Notes: a model not told the origin generated them from the letters alone. Numbered from the stretch's first letter, positions 1-11,469 are shown. The stretch is DNA of 64,000 nucleotides from Brevundimonas sp. (GCF_013912005.1 NZ_JACESB010000003.1:62001-126000), one strand, 5' to 3'. A program made the numbers and translations.

Positions 1-169
1 CCTTGCAGAACACCCCGCCGATCTCGGCGGCGATGCGCTCGCCGGCCTCCTCGTTGAGGTCGAACAGGGCGACCTTCACCCCCTGCGCCGCCAGCGCCCG
101 GGCCGTGCCCTCGCCGAGGCCCGAGGCCCCGCCCGTCACCACCGCCGCGATCGACCCGTCGAGTTTCAT
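1..169 (-). CDS. Short-chain dehydrogenase/reductase, N-terminal fragment cut by window edge
   Basis: Only the first 56 residues are visible; the gene runs off the left edge. The N-terminus carries the SDR cofactor motif TGGASGLG at residues 12-19, and an Asp at about residue 37 after the second beta strand, which in classical SDRs favours NAD over NADP. The strand-helix-strand pattern fits a Rossmann fold. The ATG at 169 is divergent from the YkvA-like gene with a 54-nt gap. Similar N-termini occur in 3-hydroxyacyl-CoA dehydrogenases of the HSD10 type, but substrate cannot be assigned from a fragment. Confidence 0.85.
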   Translation of the reverse strand, partial: MKLDGSIAAVVTGGASGLGEGTARALAAQGVKVALFDLNEEAGERIAAEIGGVFCK

Positions 170-223
170 GGCCTCAGCCCCTATGTTGTCAGAACCTTGA
201 GAGTGCCGCGGGGTTTAGCCGCC

Positions 224-646
224 ATGACCGCCAAATCCAAACCCGCCTCGCCGCAGGACGCGCTGGACCCGTCGCGCGCCCTCGTGCCGTCGGTGCAGAA
301 GGTCAACGAGATGCGGGTCAACCGCGGCTTCTGGCCCAAGGTGCGGCGCACCGCCGCACGCCTCCCCTTCGCCGACCAGCTGCTGTCGGTGTGGTTCGCC
401 GCCCGTGATCCGCAGACGCCGACGACGGCCAAGGGGATCATGCTCGGGGCCCTGGCCTATTTCGTCCTGCCCACCGACGCCATTCCGGACGTCTTCGCCG
501 GCATCGGCTTCACCGACGACGCGGCGGTGATCGCCGCCCTGCTGGCGACCCTCGGCGCCCATGTGAAGCGCCGCCATCGCGACCAGGCCGAGGCGGCGCT
601 GGAGCGGCTGAAGGGCGACGGCGACGGGCCCGTCAGTCAACGGTGA
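224..646 (+). CDS. YkvA-like DUF1232 membrane protein
   Basis: A 140-residue protein. The central motif at residues 79-101 (YF-LP-D-IPD followed by GF-DD) is the hallmark of the YkvA/DUF1232 family, small proteins of unknown function thought to be membrane-associated. The N-terminal 35 residues are polar and the C-terminus is basic then acidic. I start at the ATG at 224; an in-frame GTG at 197 would only add nine residues. The 3' end overlaps the convergent oxidoreductase gene by 14 nt, so the two transcripts must be antisense at their ends. Function is not known. Confidence 0.88.
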   Translation: MTAKSKPASPQDALDPSRALVPSVQKVNEMRVNRGFWPKVRRTAARLPFADQLLSVWFAARDPQTPTTAKGIMLGALAYFVLPTDAIPDVFAGIGFTDDAAVIAALLATLGAHVKRRHRDQAEAALERLKGDGDGPVSQR

Positions 647-1631
647 CCACGACCTTGCCGAGGGCGTTGCGCTCGCCCAGCGCCCGGATCGCCTCCCCCG
701 CCTGCGCCAGCGGCCAGGTCGCGCTGATGCGCGGCCGGATCCGGCCCTCGCCCCACAGGCGGAACAGGTCGGCCATGTTGGCGGCGTGGCCGGCGGGGTC
801 GCGCATCACCGCCGCGCCCCAGAAGACGCCGACGATCGACGTCGACTTCAGCAGGGTCAGGTTCAGCGGCGGCGCCGGAATGCCGGCCGGGAAGCCGACC
901 ACCAGGTAGCGCCCGTCCCAGTTCATGGCCCGCAGCGCCGGCTCGCAGTAGTCGCCGCCGACGGCGTCGTAGACCACGTCCGCGCCCTCGCCGCCCAGCA
1001 CCCGCTTCAGGTCGGCCGACAGCGCCTTCTGCTGGTCCCGGTCCAGCGGCCCGCGCGGATAGATCACGCAGTCGTCGGCCCCGGCCTCGCGGGCGAAGGC
1101 GGCCTTCGTCTCGCTCGACACCCCGGCCACGACCCGGGCGCCCATGGCCTTGCCCAGCTCCACGGCGGCGATGCCGACGCCGCCGGCGGCGCCCAGCACC
1201 AGCAGGGTCTCGCCGGCCTTGAGCCGCGCCCGGTCCTTCAGGGCGTAGTAGCTGGTGCCGTAGGTCATGGTCAGGGCCGCGGCGGTCGGGAAGTCCATCC
1301 CGTCCGGAATTTTCATCAGCCGGCCGGCGTCGATCGCCAGCTTCTCGACCATGCCGCCCCAGCCGGGGACGGCGATGACCCGGTCGCCGACGGCGACGCC
1401 CCGGGCGTCCTCGCCCAGCGCCTCGACCACGCCCGCCAGCTCGCCGCCCGGCGAGAAGGGCCGCGGCGGCCGGAACTGGTAGCGGTCCTCGATGATCAGG
1501 GTGTCGGGGAAGTTCACCCCCACCGCCTTCACCGCCACCAGCGCCTCGCCGCGGCCGGGCGCCGGATCGGCGACCGTCTCCAGCGTCAGGGTCTCGGGAC
1601 CGCCGGGGGCGGTGGACAGGATGGCGCGCAT
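633..1631 (-). CDS. NADPH:quinone oxidoreductase family protein (MDR superfamily)
   Basis: 332 residues, the usual length for zinc-free medium-chain dehydrogenases. It has an N-terminal GroES-like domain with GVNFPD at about 38-43, as in quinone oxidoreductases, and a Rossmann motif AAGGVG at about 148-153 for NADPH. No structural or catalytic zinc cysteines are visible. It likely reduces quinones or enoyl compounds in the cytoplasm. ATG at 1631 is the first sensible start; the open frame upstream encodes only low-complexity sequence. It is divergent from the asparaginase-type gene with 93 nt between them. Confidence 0.93.
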   Translation of the reverse strand: MRAILSTAPGGPETLTLETVADPAPGRGEALVAVKAVGVNFPDTLIIEDRYQFRPPRPFSPGGELAGVVEALGEDARGVAVGDRVIAVPGWGGMVEKLAIDAGRLMKIPDGMDFPTAAALTMTYGTSYYALKDRARLKAGETLLVLGAAGGVGIAAVELGKAMGARVVAGVSSETKAAFAREAGADDCVIYPRGPLDRDQQKALSADLKRVLGGEGADVVYDAVGGDYCEPALRAMNWDGRYLVVGFPAGIPAPPLNLTLLKSTSIVGVFWGAAVMRDPAGHAANMADLFRLWGEGRIRPRISATWPLAQAGEAIRALGERNALGKVVVTVD

Positions 1632-1724
1632 GAAAAAATCTCCGGCGACGCCCCGTGGCGCCCTTCGCGCCGGAACGCTAAGCAGCGCCCCGGCCTTTGC
1701 AAGGGCTTGAGGAGATCCCGCCGC

Positions 1725-2594
1725 ATGACCGCTCTCATCCTCCACGGCGGCGCCGGCGCCCGGCGCGGCGTCAACTACGACCGCGAGGTCGTGCACATGC
1801 GCGAGGTGGTGGAGGCGATGAAGGCGCGGCTGGACGCCGGCGCCCCGGCCCTCGACGTGGCGGTCGAGGCGGTGGTCCGGCTCGAGGACTCCGGCCTGTA
1901 TGTCGCCGGGCGCGGCGCCTCGCCGAACCTGGCCGGCGCCTACGAGCTGGACGCCAGCCTGATGGACGGCCCGACCCGGCGGGCCGGCGCGGTGGCGGCG
2001 CTGCAGGGCTTCCGCAACCCGATCCGGGCGGCGCGGGCGGTGATGGACCGCACCCCGCACGTGCTGCTGGCCGGCGAGGGCGCGGCCCTGTTCGCGGCCG
2101 AGCAGGGGCTGGAGCCGATCGGCGACGAGCCGGCCTGGTTCACCCACGCCGGCCAGGGCGACGACAACCATCCGCCGAAGGGCCTCAGCCACGGGACCGT
2201 CGGCTGCTGCGTGCTGGACCGCGACGGCCGGCTGGCGGCGGCGACCTCCACCGCCGGGGTGTTCGGCAAGGCGCCCGGGCGGGTCGGCGACACGCCGATC
2301 CCCGGGGCCGGCTCCTGGGCCGACGCGCGCGTCGCCGTCTCGGCCACCGGCGTCGGCGAGTACTTCATCCGCGCCGCCGCCTGCGTGCAGACGGCCTGGC
2401 GCGTCGCCGCCGGGCAGTCGCTGGCCGAGGCCGCCCGGGCGACCATCGACGACGTCGGCTCGCTGGGCGGCGACGGGGGCCTGATCGCCCTCGACCGCGA
2501 CGGCAATCTCGCCCAGCCCTACAACAGCGAGGGCATGAAGCGGGCCTGGCTGACCCCCGCCGGCGAGATCGGCGTGGAGGTGTTCGGCCGCTGA
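1725..2594 (+). CDS. Isoaspartyl peptidase/L-asparaginase (Ntn hydrolase, family T2)
   Basis: 289 residues. Plant-type asparaginases are made as a precursor that cuts itself before a threonine, which then becomes the N-terminal nucleophile. Here this is Thr158 in HGTVG, followed by the substrate loop with GK-PGRVGD-P-PGAG at about 180-197. N-terminal ILHGGAG is also typical. The enzyme hydrolyses beta-aspartyl dipeptides and asparagine. It is monocistronic, with a hairpin-forming stretch just downstream. Confidence 0.93.
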   Translation: MTALILHGGAGARRGVNYDREVVHMREVVEAMKARLDAGAPALDVAVEAVVRLEDSGLYVAGRGASPNLAGAYELDASLMDGPTRRAGAVAALQGFRNPIRAARAVMDRTPHVLLAGEGAALFAAEQGLEPIGDEPAWFTHAGQGDDNHPPKGLSHGTVGCCVLDRDGRLAAATSTAGVFGKAPGRVGDTPIPGAGSWADARVAVSATGVGEYFIRAAACVQTAWRVAAGQSLAEAARATIDDVGSLGGDGGLIALDRDGNLAQPYNSEGMKRAWLTPAGEIGVEVFGR

Positions 2595-2605
2595 GGCGGG
2601 CCCGG

Positions 2606-2649
2606 TTCGGGACTCTGCGAGGGGTGTCCCGAGTCCCGGGAGTCCCGAA
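2606..2649. terminator. Inverted repeat downstream of asparaginase gene, possible terminator
   Basis: TTCGGGACT at 2606-2614 is matched exactly by its reverse complement at 2641-2649. A second overlapping pairing (CGGGACTC at 2608-2615 with GAGTCCCG at 2631-2638) is also possible. There is no T-tract, so termination here would not be classical intrinsic termination. The rest of 2650-2836 shows no gene; it ends with a good ribosome binding site for the next gene. Confidence 0.4.
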
Positions 2650-2836
2650 TGGCCATGCCTTCCTCTCCCCCGGGGCGGCCGGCCCTGTCCCGGGCCGATC
2701 GCACAGTGACGGAGCCGCGCGCCGGATTCGGTCGTCCGACCCGGCGCATTGCGGAGATTTAATCTGCAGGCGAACGGCGTTCATTCGCGGTTCACCGCGC
2801 CGGGCGCCTAAGCGTCGCAGGAACCGGAGGGCCTCC

Positions 2837-3358
2837 ATGAAATCGTCTGCCGTCGCCGTCGCCGCCCTGCTCGCCACGGCCGCCTGTGCTCCCGTCGTCC
2901 AGGGCGGGCCGCCCATGGATCTGCCGCCGGGGCTGCAGGAGACGGCGCAGGTCGGGACGATCTTCGTCTCCACCGGCTGGCTGAACGCCGGGGAGGACTT
3001 CAGCGACACCTTCTCGGAGGAGGTGCACGAGGAGCTGTCGCGCTGCATGTGGGGCACGGCCCCGATCGACGTGCGCATCCACGTCGACCGGCTGGAGCGC
3101 GCCGGCCGTCTCGAGACGCTGGCCACCGGGCGCGGCATGCATGTGCTGGAAGGCACGGCCGAGTTCGTCGACCCGCGGCGCGGCGTGGTGGTCGGCCGCT
3201 TCCCTATCTCGGTCGCGACCACCGCCGGCGGCCGCCTCGCCGGCCTCGTCGGCGACCGCCAGATGATGGCCTCGGAGGAGTTCGGCCGCTCCCTGTGCGA
3301 GCAGGCCTTCGGCCGCAACCCCCGCGACCGCGGCCCGCACAACGCCACCCGCGGGTGA
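2837..3358 (+). CDS. Putative lipoprotein, paralogue of the next gene
   Basis: 173 residues, not a family I recognise. A short N-terminal hydrophobic segment ends in ATAAC at residues 13-17, a usable though imperfect lipobox, so export and lipidation are likely. The body has beta-rich segments (IDVRIHVDRLER, GTAEFVDPRRGVVVGRFPI) and a C-terminal GRSLCEQAFG. The ribosome binding site GGAGG lies 6 nt before the ATG. The next gene starts 2 nt after its stop and repeats the same architecture, so the two form an operon of diverged duplicates. Confidence 0.8.
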   Translation: MKSSAVAVAALLATAACAPVVQGGPPMDLPPGLQETAQVGTIFVSTGWLNAGEDFSDTFSEEVHEELSRCMWGTAPIDVRIHVDRLERAGRLETLATGRGMHVLEGTAEFVDPRRGVVVGRFPISVATTAGGRLAGLVGDRQMMASEEFGRSLCEQAFGRNPRDRGPHNATRG

Positions 3359-3360
3359 CG

Positions 3361-3843
3361 ATGACCGCGCGCCTGTTCGCCCTCGCAGCCGTCCTCTCCG
3401 GGAGCGGGCTGACCGCCTGCGCCGCCGACTTCTGGGACATGGACCCGCCGACGGAGATCGCCCTCGACCGGGCCCTGGCCGGGGACCTGTTCATCGAGGC
3501 GGTGGAGGTGCGCAGCGCCTTCTACAACCCGCCGGACGCCTTCTCCGCCGCCTTCATCCCCGCCTTCCGCAGGGGCGCGGCGGCCTGCTTCCACGGCCGG
3601 CGTCCGGTGAAGGCGATCGTCTTCATCCACGAGCTCGACCGGCAGGGGAGTCTGCTCGCCGACGACGGCCGCGTGCGCCTGCCCGGCTCCGTCGACCTGC
3701 ACGACGCCCGCGGCCGGGTCATCGCCCGCTACCCGGTCCGCGCCGACCTGCCCGCGACCGGGAACGACCTGACCAGCCGCCGCACGGCGGCGGCGCAGGC
3801 GTTCGGGGAAGGGCTGTGCGAGCGAATCGAGGCGGAGCCGTAA
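3361..3843 (+). CDS. Putative lipoprotein, second of tandem pair
   Basis: 160 residues. The N-terminus is a short signal ending in LTAC at about residues 17-20, a clean lipobox. The body aligns by eye with the upstream protein: a GDLFIEAVEV strand, a Cys in the middle, an IVFIHELDRQG strand, a D-x-x-GRVIARYPV strand, and a closing AAQAFGEGLCERI resembling GRSLCEQAF. Two conserved cysteines suggest a disulfide in the periplasm. Translation is probably coupled to the upstream gene. Function is unknown. Confidence 0.8.
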   Translation: MTARLFALAAVLSGSGLTACAADFWDMDPPTEIALDRALAGDLFIEAVEVRSAFYNPPDAFSAAFIPAFRRGAAACFHGRRPVKAIVFIHELDRQGSLLADDGRVRLPGSVDLHDARGRVIARYPVRADLPATGNDLTSRRTAAAQAFGEGLCERIEAEP

Positions 3844-3946
3844 GCGCGCGCGTCGCGAGCCGGCCTGCCCGGGAGCGAGGCCGGCGGCGGGCAGGCGCCG
3901 CTTCCGACCCGTTGCAGACGGTCGACGCCGCTGCCAAGCTTGTTGG

Positions 3947-4393
3947 ATGCAGCTCACGGTTCTTCTCGTTTCCATGGCCCTGCTTGCCACCCAGCCGCCT
4001 GCGGCGTCCGCGGCTGAAGCAGAGCCGAAGACATGCCTCGACCTCAGGAAGGCGGGCGGCCAGGCGACGCTGTCGGGCGTCCTCACCGTTCAGCTGTTCG
4101 CCGGTCCACCGAACTACGAGAGCATCGCGGGAGGCGATGCCGAGGAGCGGGCGTTCATTCTTGAACTCCCGAGGCGGCTGTGCGCGACCGATGGCGAGTT
4201 CATCTCTCCGACGACGTCCTTTGACCGGGTCCAGGTCAGCGCGTCCGACGAAGCGGTCCTCGGCGTTCTGAGAGCCGCCGTGGGAAGCACCGTCACCGTC
4301 CGGGGCGAAGCCTTCGGAGCTCACACCGGTCACCATCACGCGCCGCTTGTGCTGATGGCCACTCAAGCGACTGCTGCGAGCGAAGTCCGCTAG
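3947..4393 (+). CDS. Secreted DUF4431-like protein
   Basis: 148 residues with a signal peptide (hydrophobic 2-20, cleavage near ASAA). The motif [13 protein letters not shown] at about residues 51-64, followed by [10 protein letters not shown], matches what I remember of the DUF4431 family, small periplasmic proteins of unknown function. Codon third positions are visibly less G/C-rich than in neighbouring genes (GTT, CTT, TTC, GCA), hinting at later acquisition. It is followed by a strong bidirectional terminator. Confidence 0.8.
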   Translation: MQLTVLLVSMALLATQPPAASAAEAEPKTCLDLRKAGGQATLSGVLTVQLFAGPPNYESIAGGDAEERAFILELPRRLCATDGEFISPTTSFDRVQVSASDEAVLGVLRAAVGSTVTVRGEAFGAHTGHHHAPLVLMATQATAASEVR

Positions 4394-4448
4394 TCGCCCA
4401 CTGCGGCCTCCCGAACCGTCCGTCGTCGCAACGGGCGTCCCCGACGAA

Positions 4449-4478
4449 AAGGGCCGGCGGATCGCTCCGCCGGCCCTT
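4449..4478. terminator. Bidirectional intrinsic terminator between DUF4431-like gene and acnA
   Basis: A perfect 13-bp stem (AAGGGCCGGCGGA with its exact complement) closes a TCGC loop. It sits between two convergent genes, with A residues on one side and TT on the other, so it can serve both. Confidence 0.85.
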
Positions 4479-4499
4479 CGCATCGTTGCGCCGCCGCCG

Positions 4500-7238
<2,739 letters not shown>

Positions 7239-7436
7239 GGAGAGGGTCCCTCTGGTCAAAGCCGCCCGACAATCCGGTTGCACGTTCGCGCGATCGTCGA
7301 CGGGGCGCACAGGTCCCCGACGCGCGCGGCGAACGCCTGCTGCGGCGAGCCGGGATATAGCGACGGCGTCGGGCCCCGTCCATGTATCCACGACGGCGTC
7401 ATGGGTATTGCGACCGGCTCTCAACTGGCGGCGGCG

Positions 7437-8030
7437 ATGATCAACGTCCGCGGCCTCAGCCTGTCCCGCGGTGAGCGGGTCCTGTTCACCGGCCTCGACC
7501 TGGCGCTCGCCGCCGGCGAGGCCGTGGCCCTGACCGGCGCCAACGGGGCCGGCAAGACCAGCCTGCTGCGCGCCATCGCCGGCTTCCTGCGCCCCGATGC
7601 GGGCGAGATCGCCTTCGCCGAGGCCGATCCGGCCGAGGCGCGGGCGCGGGCGCTGCACTGGCTGGGCCACCTCGACGGGCTGAAGGGGGCGCGCCGGGCG
7701 CGCGAGGAGCTGGCCTTCCAGGCGGGCTGGCTGGGGGCCGACCCGGCGGGCGTCGCGGCCGCGGTCGACGTGCTGGCGCTGCAGCCGCTGCTCGATCTGG
7801 AGGTGCGCAAGCTGTCGGCGGGCCAGCGCCGGCGGCTCGCCTTCGCCCGCCTGGTCGCCGCGCCCCGCCCGGTCTGGCTGCTCGACGAGCCGTTCGCGCC
7901 GCTGGACGCCCGCTGGCGCGGCGCCTTGGGGGTGATCATGCAGGCCCACCTCGACAAGGGCGGCGCGATCCTCGCGGCGGTGCACGATCCGCTGCCGGTG
8001 CCCGCGCGGACGGTGGAGATCGGCCGGTGA
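7437..8030 (+). CDS. ccmA: Heme exporter ATP-binding protein CcmA
   Basis: 197 residues. ABC ATPase of the CcmABCD complex, which releases holo-CcmE for cytochrome c maturation. Walker A is GANGAGKTS at about 33-41, the signature is LSAGQRRR at about 125-132, and Walker B is [12 protein letters not shown]. Start is uncertain: ATG 7437 gives the normal domain start, while in-frame ATG 7401 adds 12 residues; neither has a strong ribosome binding site. The stop overlaps the GTG of ccmB, so the genes are translationally coupled. Confidence 0.95.
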   Translation: MINVRGLSLSRGERVLFTGLDLALAAGEAVALTGANGAGKTSLLRAIAGFLRPDAGEIAFAEADPAEARARALHWLGHLDGLKGARRAREELAFQAGWLGADPAGVAAAVDVLALQPLLDLEVRKLSAGQRRRLAFARLVAAPRPVWLLDEPFAPLDARWRGALGVIMQAHLDKGGAILAAVHDPLPVPARTVEIGR

Positions 8031-8692
8031 GGGCGCTGCTGATCCTGTGGCGGCGCGAGCTGGCGCTGGCCTGGGGCGGCGGCGGCGGGCCGCTGCTGGC
8101 CTGCGGCTTCTTCCTCTGCCTGACGGCGCTGGTGCCGCTGGCGGCGGGCGGCGACCCGGCCGGGCTGCGGCCGGTGGCCGGCGGAATCGCCTGGCTGGCG
8201 CTGGCCCTGTCGTCGATCCTGTCGCTGGAGCGCCTGTTCGAGCGCGACTTCGAGGACGGGGCGCTGGACCTGCTGGCCCTCGGCCCGGTCCCGCTGGAAC
8301 TGGCGGTGGTCGCCAAGGCCAAGGCCCAGTGGCTGGCGGTCGGGGGGCCGCTGGCGGTGACCGCGCCGCTGGCCGCGATCACCCTCGGCCTGCCGCCGGC
8401 GCAGGCGCCGCTGGTCGCCCTGTCGGCCCTGATCGGGGGGCTCGGCTTCGCCTTCACCGGGGCGCTGGGCGCGGCGCTGGCGCTCGGATCGAAGCGCGGC
8501 GGCCTGCTGATCGCGGTCGTGGTCCTGCCGCTGTTCATCCCGCCGGTGGTGTTCGGCGCCGGGGCCCTCGAGCGCGCCGTCAACGGCCTGTCGCCGACGC
8601 CGGCGCTGGCCCTGCTCGCCGCCTATGTGCTGTTCGCCGCCGCCGTCACCCCCTTCGCCGCGGCCGCCGCCATCCGCAACGCCCAGGGCTGA
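8027..8692 (+). CDS. ccmB: Heme exporter protein CcmB
   Basis: 221 residues with about six hydrophobic segments, the membrane partner of CcmA. The start is a GTG overlapping the ccmA stop (GTGA). Its early residues [10 protein letters not shown] and the later [18 protein letters not shown] loop fit CcmB. It ends 31 nt before a convergent PhnA-like gene, so the ccm transcript is broken here and ccmC must have its own promoter. Confidence 0.95.
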   Translation: MRALLILWRRELALAWGGGGGPLLACGFFLCLTALVPLAAGGDPAGLRPVAGGIAWLALALSSILSLERLFERDFEDGALDLLALGPVPLELAVVAKAKAQWLAVGGPLAVTAPLAAITLGLPPAQAPLVALSALIGGLGFAFTGALGAALALGSKRGGLLIAVVVLPLFIPPVVFGAGALERAVNGLSPTPALALLAAYVLFAAAVTPFAAAAAIRNAQG

Positions 8693-8723
8693 GGGTCGCG
8701 CTCAGGCAGCGCGCCAGCACGAC

Positions 8724-8948
8724 TCAGGCCTTGCGGACGAACTCGGTCCTCAGCACGAGACCCCGGACCTTCTCGACATTGGCCTCGATCTCGTCGGGGT
8801 CGTCGGTCAGGCGGATGTTCTTCACCAGCGTGCCGCGCTTCAGGGTCACCCCGCCCGAGCCCTTGACCTTGAGGTCCTTGACCAGGGTCACGCTGTCGCC
8901 GTCCGACAGACGGTTGCCGTTGGCGTCCTTGACGATGTCTTCGCTCAT
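8724..8948 (-). CDS. Small PhnA/YjdM-like domain protein
   Basis: 74 residues. The sequence D-NGN-L-DGDSVTLVKDLKVKG, then LKRGT-VKNIRL, is the C-terminal domain of the PhnA (YjdM) family. The N-terminal zinc ribbon of the E. coli protein is missing, as in other short alphaproteobacterial versions. The historic link to phosphonate use is doubtful and no phosphonate genes lie nearby. The start lies 9 nt after the end of the upstream S41 peptidase gene on the same strand, so they probably share a transcript. Confidence 0.88.
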   Translation of the reverse strand: MSEDIVKDANGNRLSDGDSVTLVKDLKVKGSGGVTLKRGTLVKNIRLTDDPDEIEANVEKVRGLVLRTEFVRKA

Positions 8949-8957
8949 GAAACGCCC

Positions 8958-10454
8958 CTAGCCTGCCGCCGCGGCGGCGTCGAGCTCCGCGATCCAGGCC
9001 TCGATCCCGGCGGTGTCGGACAGGGCGCCCGGCCAGACGTGCCCGGGAACCCAGGTCTCGTTGTTGCCGCGGGCCCGGCCGCGGTAGACCTTCATGGGCA
9101 CGCGGGCGGTGACCCGGCCGCCCGGCAGGACCTCCTCGCGGACCTCCATGTAGACCGTGTCGCCGGAGGTCTCGAGACCGAGGTGGACGGCGCCGAGGGC
9201 CTTCAGCAGGTCGACGGCGTCGAGGCAGGCCGAGGCGCAGCCGGAATCGGTCAGGACCCAGGTCCGCGCCCGCATCGGCGACGGGTCGGCGGGCGGGACG
9301 GGCGCCGCCTCGTCCTCGTCGGCCTGCCGCCACAGCGGCTGACCGGCGGCGCGGGCCTCGGTCAGGCCGCTCGCGATCCGGTCGAGCCAGGCCTGCACCT
9401 CCGGATCGGGGCCGAGCAGGGTCTTGTAGCTCTCGATCGTCGCCAGGTTGGCGGCCGAGGCCCGCCAGTCCACGGCCGTCGACCGCGGCTGGCGATATTC
9501 GACGTGATCCTGCCCCCACAGGGTGCGGGCGAGGGCGTAGATCCAGGCCGACGAGCCGCCGTTGTTGCCGCGGAGGTCGAACACCACCGCCGGCGCGGTG
9601 CGGATCTCCCCCGCCCGGGCGGCGACAGCCTCCTGCAGGGCGGTGAGGCGCACGCCGTCCTCGCTTTCCGGGTCGCCGTTGAAGCCGCCGAGCCCGATCC
9701 ACTGGCCGCCGGCCCAGGGGCGCAGCTCGATCGCGGTGGTGAAGCGGGGGCTGCGCGCGGCCGCGAAACCCTCGTCGCGCACCGGGTCGGGCAGGTCGCG
9801 CCACGTCAGCCGGTACGACCGGGGCTCGCCCTCCACCCGGAACTCGCACTGCTCCGGCCGGCGGACCCAGGGGTTGTGCTGGTCCACGAACAGCGTCCCG
9901 GCGAAGGCGGCGCGCCGCGAGGCCATGCTCCAGCGTCCGGCGCCCCGGCCGATCACCTCGGCCGCCAGCGCCCCGGCGTCGCGGCCGTCGCAGCCGATCA
10001 GCACCGCGCCGAGCGGCGGGGCCGCCTCGTCGCGGCGGAACACCACCTCGTGCCGCTCGCCCTCCGGGCGGGTGCGGATTCCGGTCAGGAAGCCCGGCCA
10101 GTCGGCGGTCCAGCGGTGGCCCATCCCGGCCCAGTCCGCGAGTCCCAGGTGGCCGTCGTCGAACGAGGCGGCGTATTCCTGCAGGGCGAAATACCAGTGT
10201 TCGTAACTGTCTGCGGTCCGGGCGCGCTCCAGCGCCAGGGCCAGGCCGGCCTCCAGATGGGCGGTGAAGCCGGGGTTCTCGACGTCCACCGGGCCGGGGT
10301 GGCTGTCGGCGATCGCGTCATGAAAGGCGCGCGCGTCCTCGGCCAGGGCGACGCCCCAGTCGGCGGGCGCGGCGGTCTCCGGCTCCCGGGCTGCGGCCGC
10401 CGGGGCGGCGAGGAGGAGGATGGCCGCGGAAACGGCGGGCGACAGGGTCTTCAT
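8958..10454 (-). CDS. Secreted S41-family peptidase
   Basis: 498 residues. An N-terminal signal peptide (MKTLSPAVSAAILLLAAPAAAA) is followed by a tail-specific-protease-like core. The likely nucleophile is the second Ser in DSGCASACLD at about residue 405; VVFDLRGNNGG at about 290-300 is the S41 substrate-side motif. No PDZ domain is obvious. It should act in the periplasm; substrates are unknown. It lies on the opposite strand inside the ccm cluster and is probably co-transcribed with the PhnA-like gene. Confidence 0.88.
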   Translation of the reverse strand: MKTLSPAVSAAILLLAAPAAAAREPETAAPADWGVALAEDARAFHDAIADSHPGPVDVENPGFTAHLEAGLALALERARTADSYEHWYFALQEYAASFDDGHLGLADWAGMGHRWTADWPGFLTGIRTRPEGERHEVVFRRDEAAPPLGAVLIGCDGRDAGALAAEVIGRGAGRWSMASRRAAFAGTLFVDQHNPWVRRPEQCEFRVEGEPRSYRLTWRDLPDPVRDEGFAAARSPRFTTAIELRPWAGGQWIGLGGFNGDPESEDGVRLTALQEAVAARAGEIRTAPAVVFDLRGNNGGSSAWIYALARTLWGQDHVEYRQPRSTAVDWRASAANLATIESYKTLLGPDPEVQAWLDRIASGLTEARAAGQPLWRQADEDEAAPVPPADPSPMRARTWVLTDSGCASACLDAVDLLKALGAVHLGLETSGDTVYMEVREEVLPGGRVTARVPMKVYRGRARGNNETWVPGHVWPGALSDTAGIEAWIAELDAAAAAG

Positions 10455-10580
10455 TGCGGTACGGCCCAGGTTGGCGTCAGCCTCCTGTACGGAGCGGCGT
10501 TCCGCGACGCCACTTAAGCCTTGGTAATGCGACGCGCCGCACGCTTGCCCGCGCCCGCGCCGGCGCGTAATCGCAGGCCG

Positions 10581-11303
10581 ATGTTCGGCCTCGCCAACCC
10601 CGACCGCTTCCTGCGCTTCACCCGCCCGCTCACCCCGGCGCTGTGGGCCCTTGCGGTCGTGCTGCTGGCGGCGGCGACCTGGCTCGCCTTCACCGCCCCC
10701 GAGGACTACCAGCAGGGCGACACGGTGCGGATCATGTTCGTGCACGTGCCGGCGGCCTCGCTGGGGCTGATGGCCTATGGCGCCCTGGGCGTCTCCAGCT
10801 TCTTCGCCCTGGTGTTCCGCCACGCCCTCGCCGACGCCGCCGCCCGCGCCGCGGCCCTGCCCGGCGCCGCCTTCACCTTCCTCGCCCTGGTCACCGGCAG
10901 CCTGTGGGGCAAGCCCATGTGGGGGGCCTGGTGGGCCTGGGGCGACGCCCGGCTGATGTCGGTGCTGATCCTGTTCCTGTTCTACCTCGGCTACATGGCC
11001 CTGCGCGCCTCGATCGACGACGAGCAGAAGGCGGCCCGCGCCGCCGCGGTGCTGGGCCTCGTCGGCCTGGTCAATCTGCCGATCGTCAAATTCTCGGTCG
11101 ACTGGTGGAACACCCTGCACCAGCCGGCCTCCCTGCTGCGCGCCGGCGGCCCGTCCCTGACCGGCGAGTTCCTGACCCCCCTGCTGACCATGATGGCGGC
11201 CTGGGCGGCGCTGTTCCTGGCCCTGTGGCTGACCGCCATCCGCACCGAGATCGTGCGCCGCCGCGTGCTGGCCATTCGCGCGCGCCGGGCGCTGGAGGCC
11301 TGA
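10581..11303 (+). CDS. ccmC: Heme exporter membrane protein CcmC
   Basis: 240 residues from ATG 10581, the usual CcmC length and six-helix layout; ATG 10527 would add 18 non-homologous basic residues. CcmC loads heme onto CcmE in the periplasm. The tryptophan-rich heme-handling motif reads WGAWWAWGDARLMS at about 114-127, with a Gly where I expect WWxWDxR. Histidines flank it (FVHVPAA early, TLHQPAS later), as required for heme ligation. ccmD follows 4 nt later. Confidence 0.94.
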   Translation: MFGLANPDRFLRFTRPLTPALWALAVVLLAAATWLAFTAPEDYQQGDTVRIMFVHVPAASLGLMAYGALGVSSFFALVFRHALADAAARAAALPGAAFTFLALVTGSLWGKPMWGAWWAWGDARLMSVLILFLFYLGYMALRASIDDEQKAARAAAVLGLVGLVNLPIVKFSVDWWNTLHQPASLLRAGGPSLTGEFLTPLLTMMAAWAALFLALWLTAIRTEIVRRRVLAIRARRALEA

Positions 11304-11307
11304 CCCG

Positions 11308-11469
11308 ATGCCTGACCTCGACATGGGCAAGTACGCCGCCTTCGTCTGGCCCGCCTGGGGCATCGCCGCCCTGACGCTCGCGGCCCTCGCGGCGCGGGCC
11401 CTGCTGGCCGCCCGCAAGTGGTCGGCCGAGCTGAAGCGCCTCGAGGCCGCCGCGGAGGACCGCCCGTGA
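11308..11469 (+). CDS. ccmD: Heme exporter protein CcmD
   Basis: 53 residues. A single membrane helix (about 11-36) preceded by MGKYAAFVWPAWG and followed by a charged helix is the CcmD pattern. It is a small subunit that helps release holo-CcmE from CcmC. It starts 4 nt after ccmC and its TGA overlaps the GTG of ccmG. Confidence 0.92.
   Translation: MPDLDMGKYAAFVWPAWGIAALTLAALAARALLAARKWSAELKRLEAAAEDRP

Noticed and set aside
10514-10530. CtrA binding site upstream of ccmC (TTAAGCCTTGGTAAT)
   Set aside because: The second half does not match TTAA at the required spacing.
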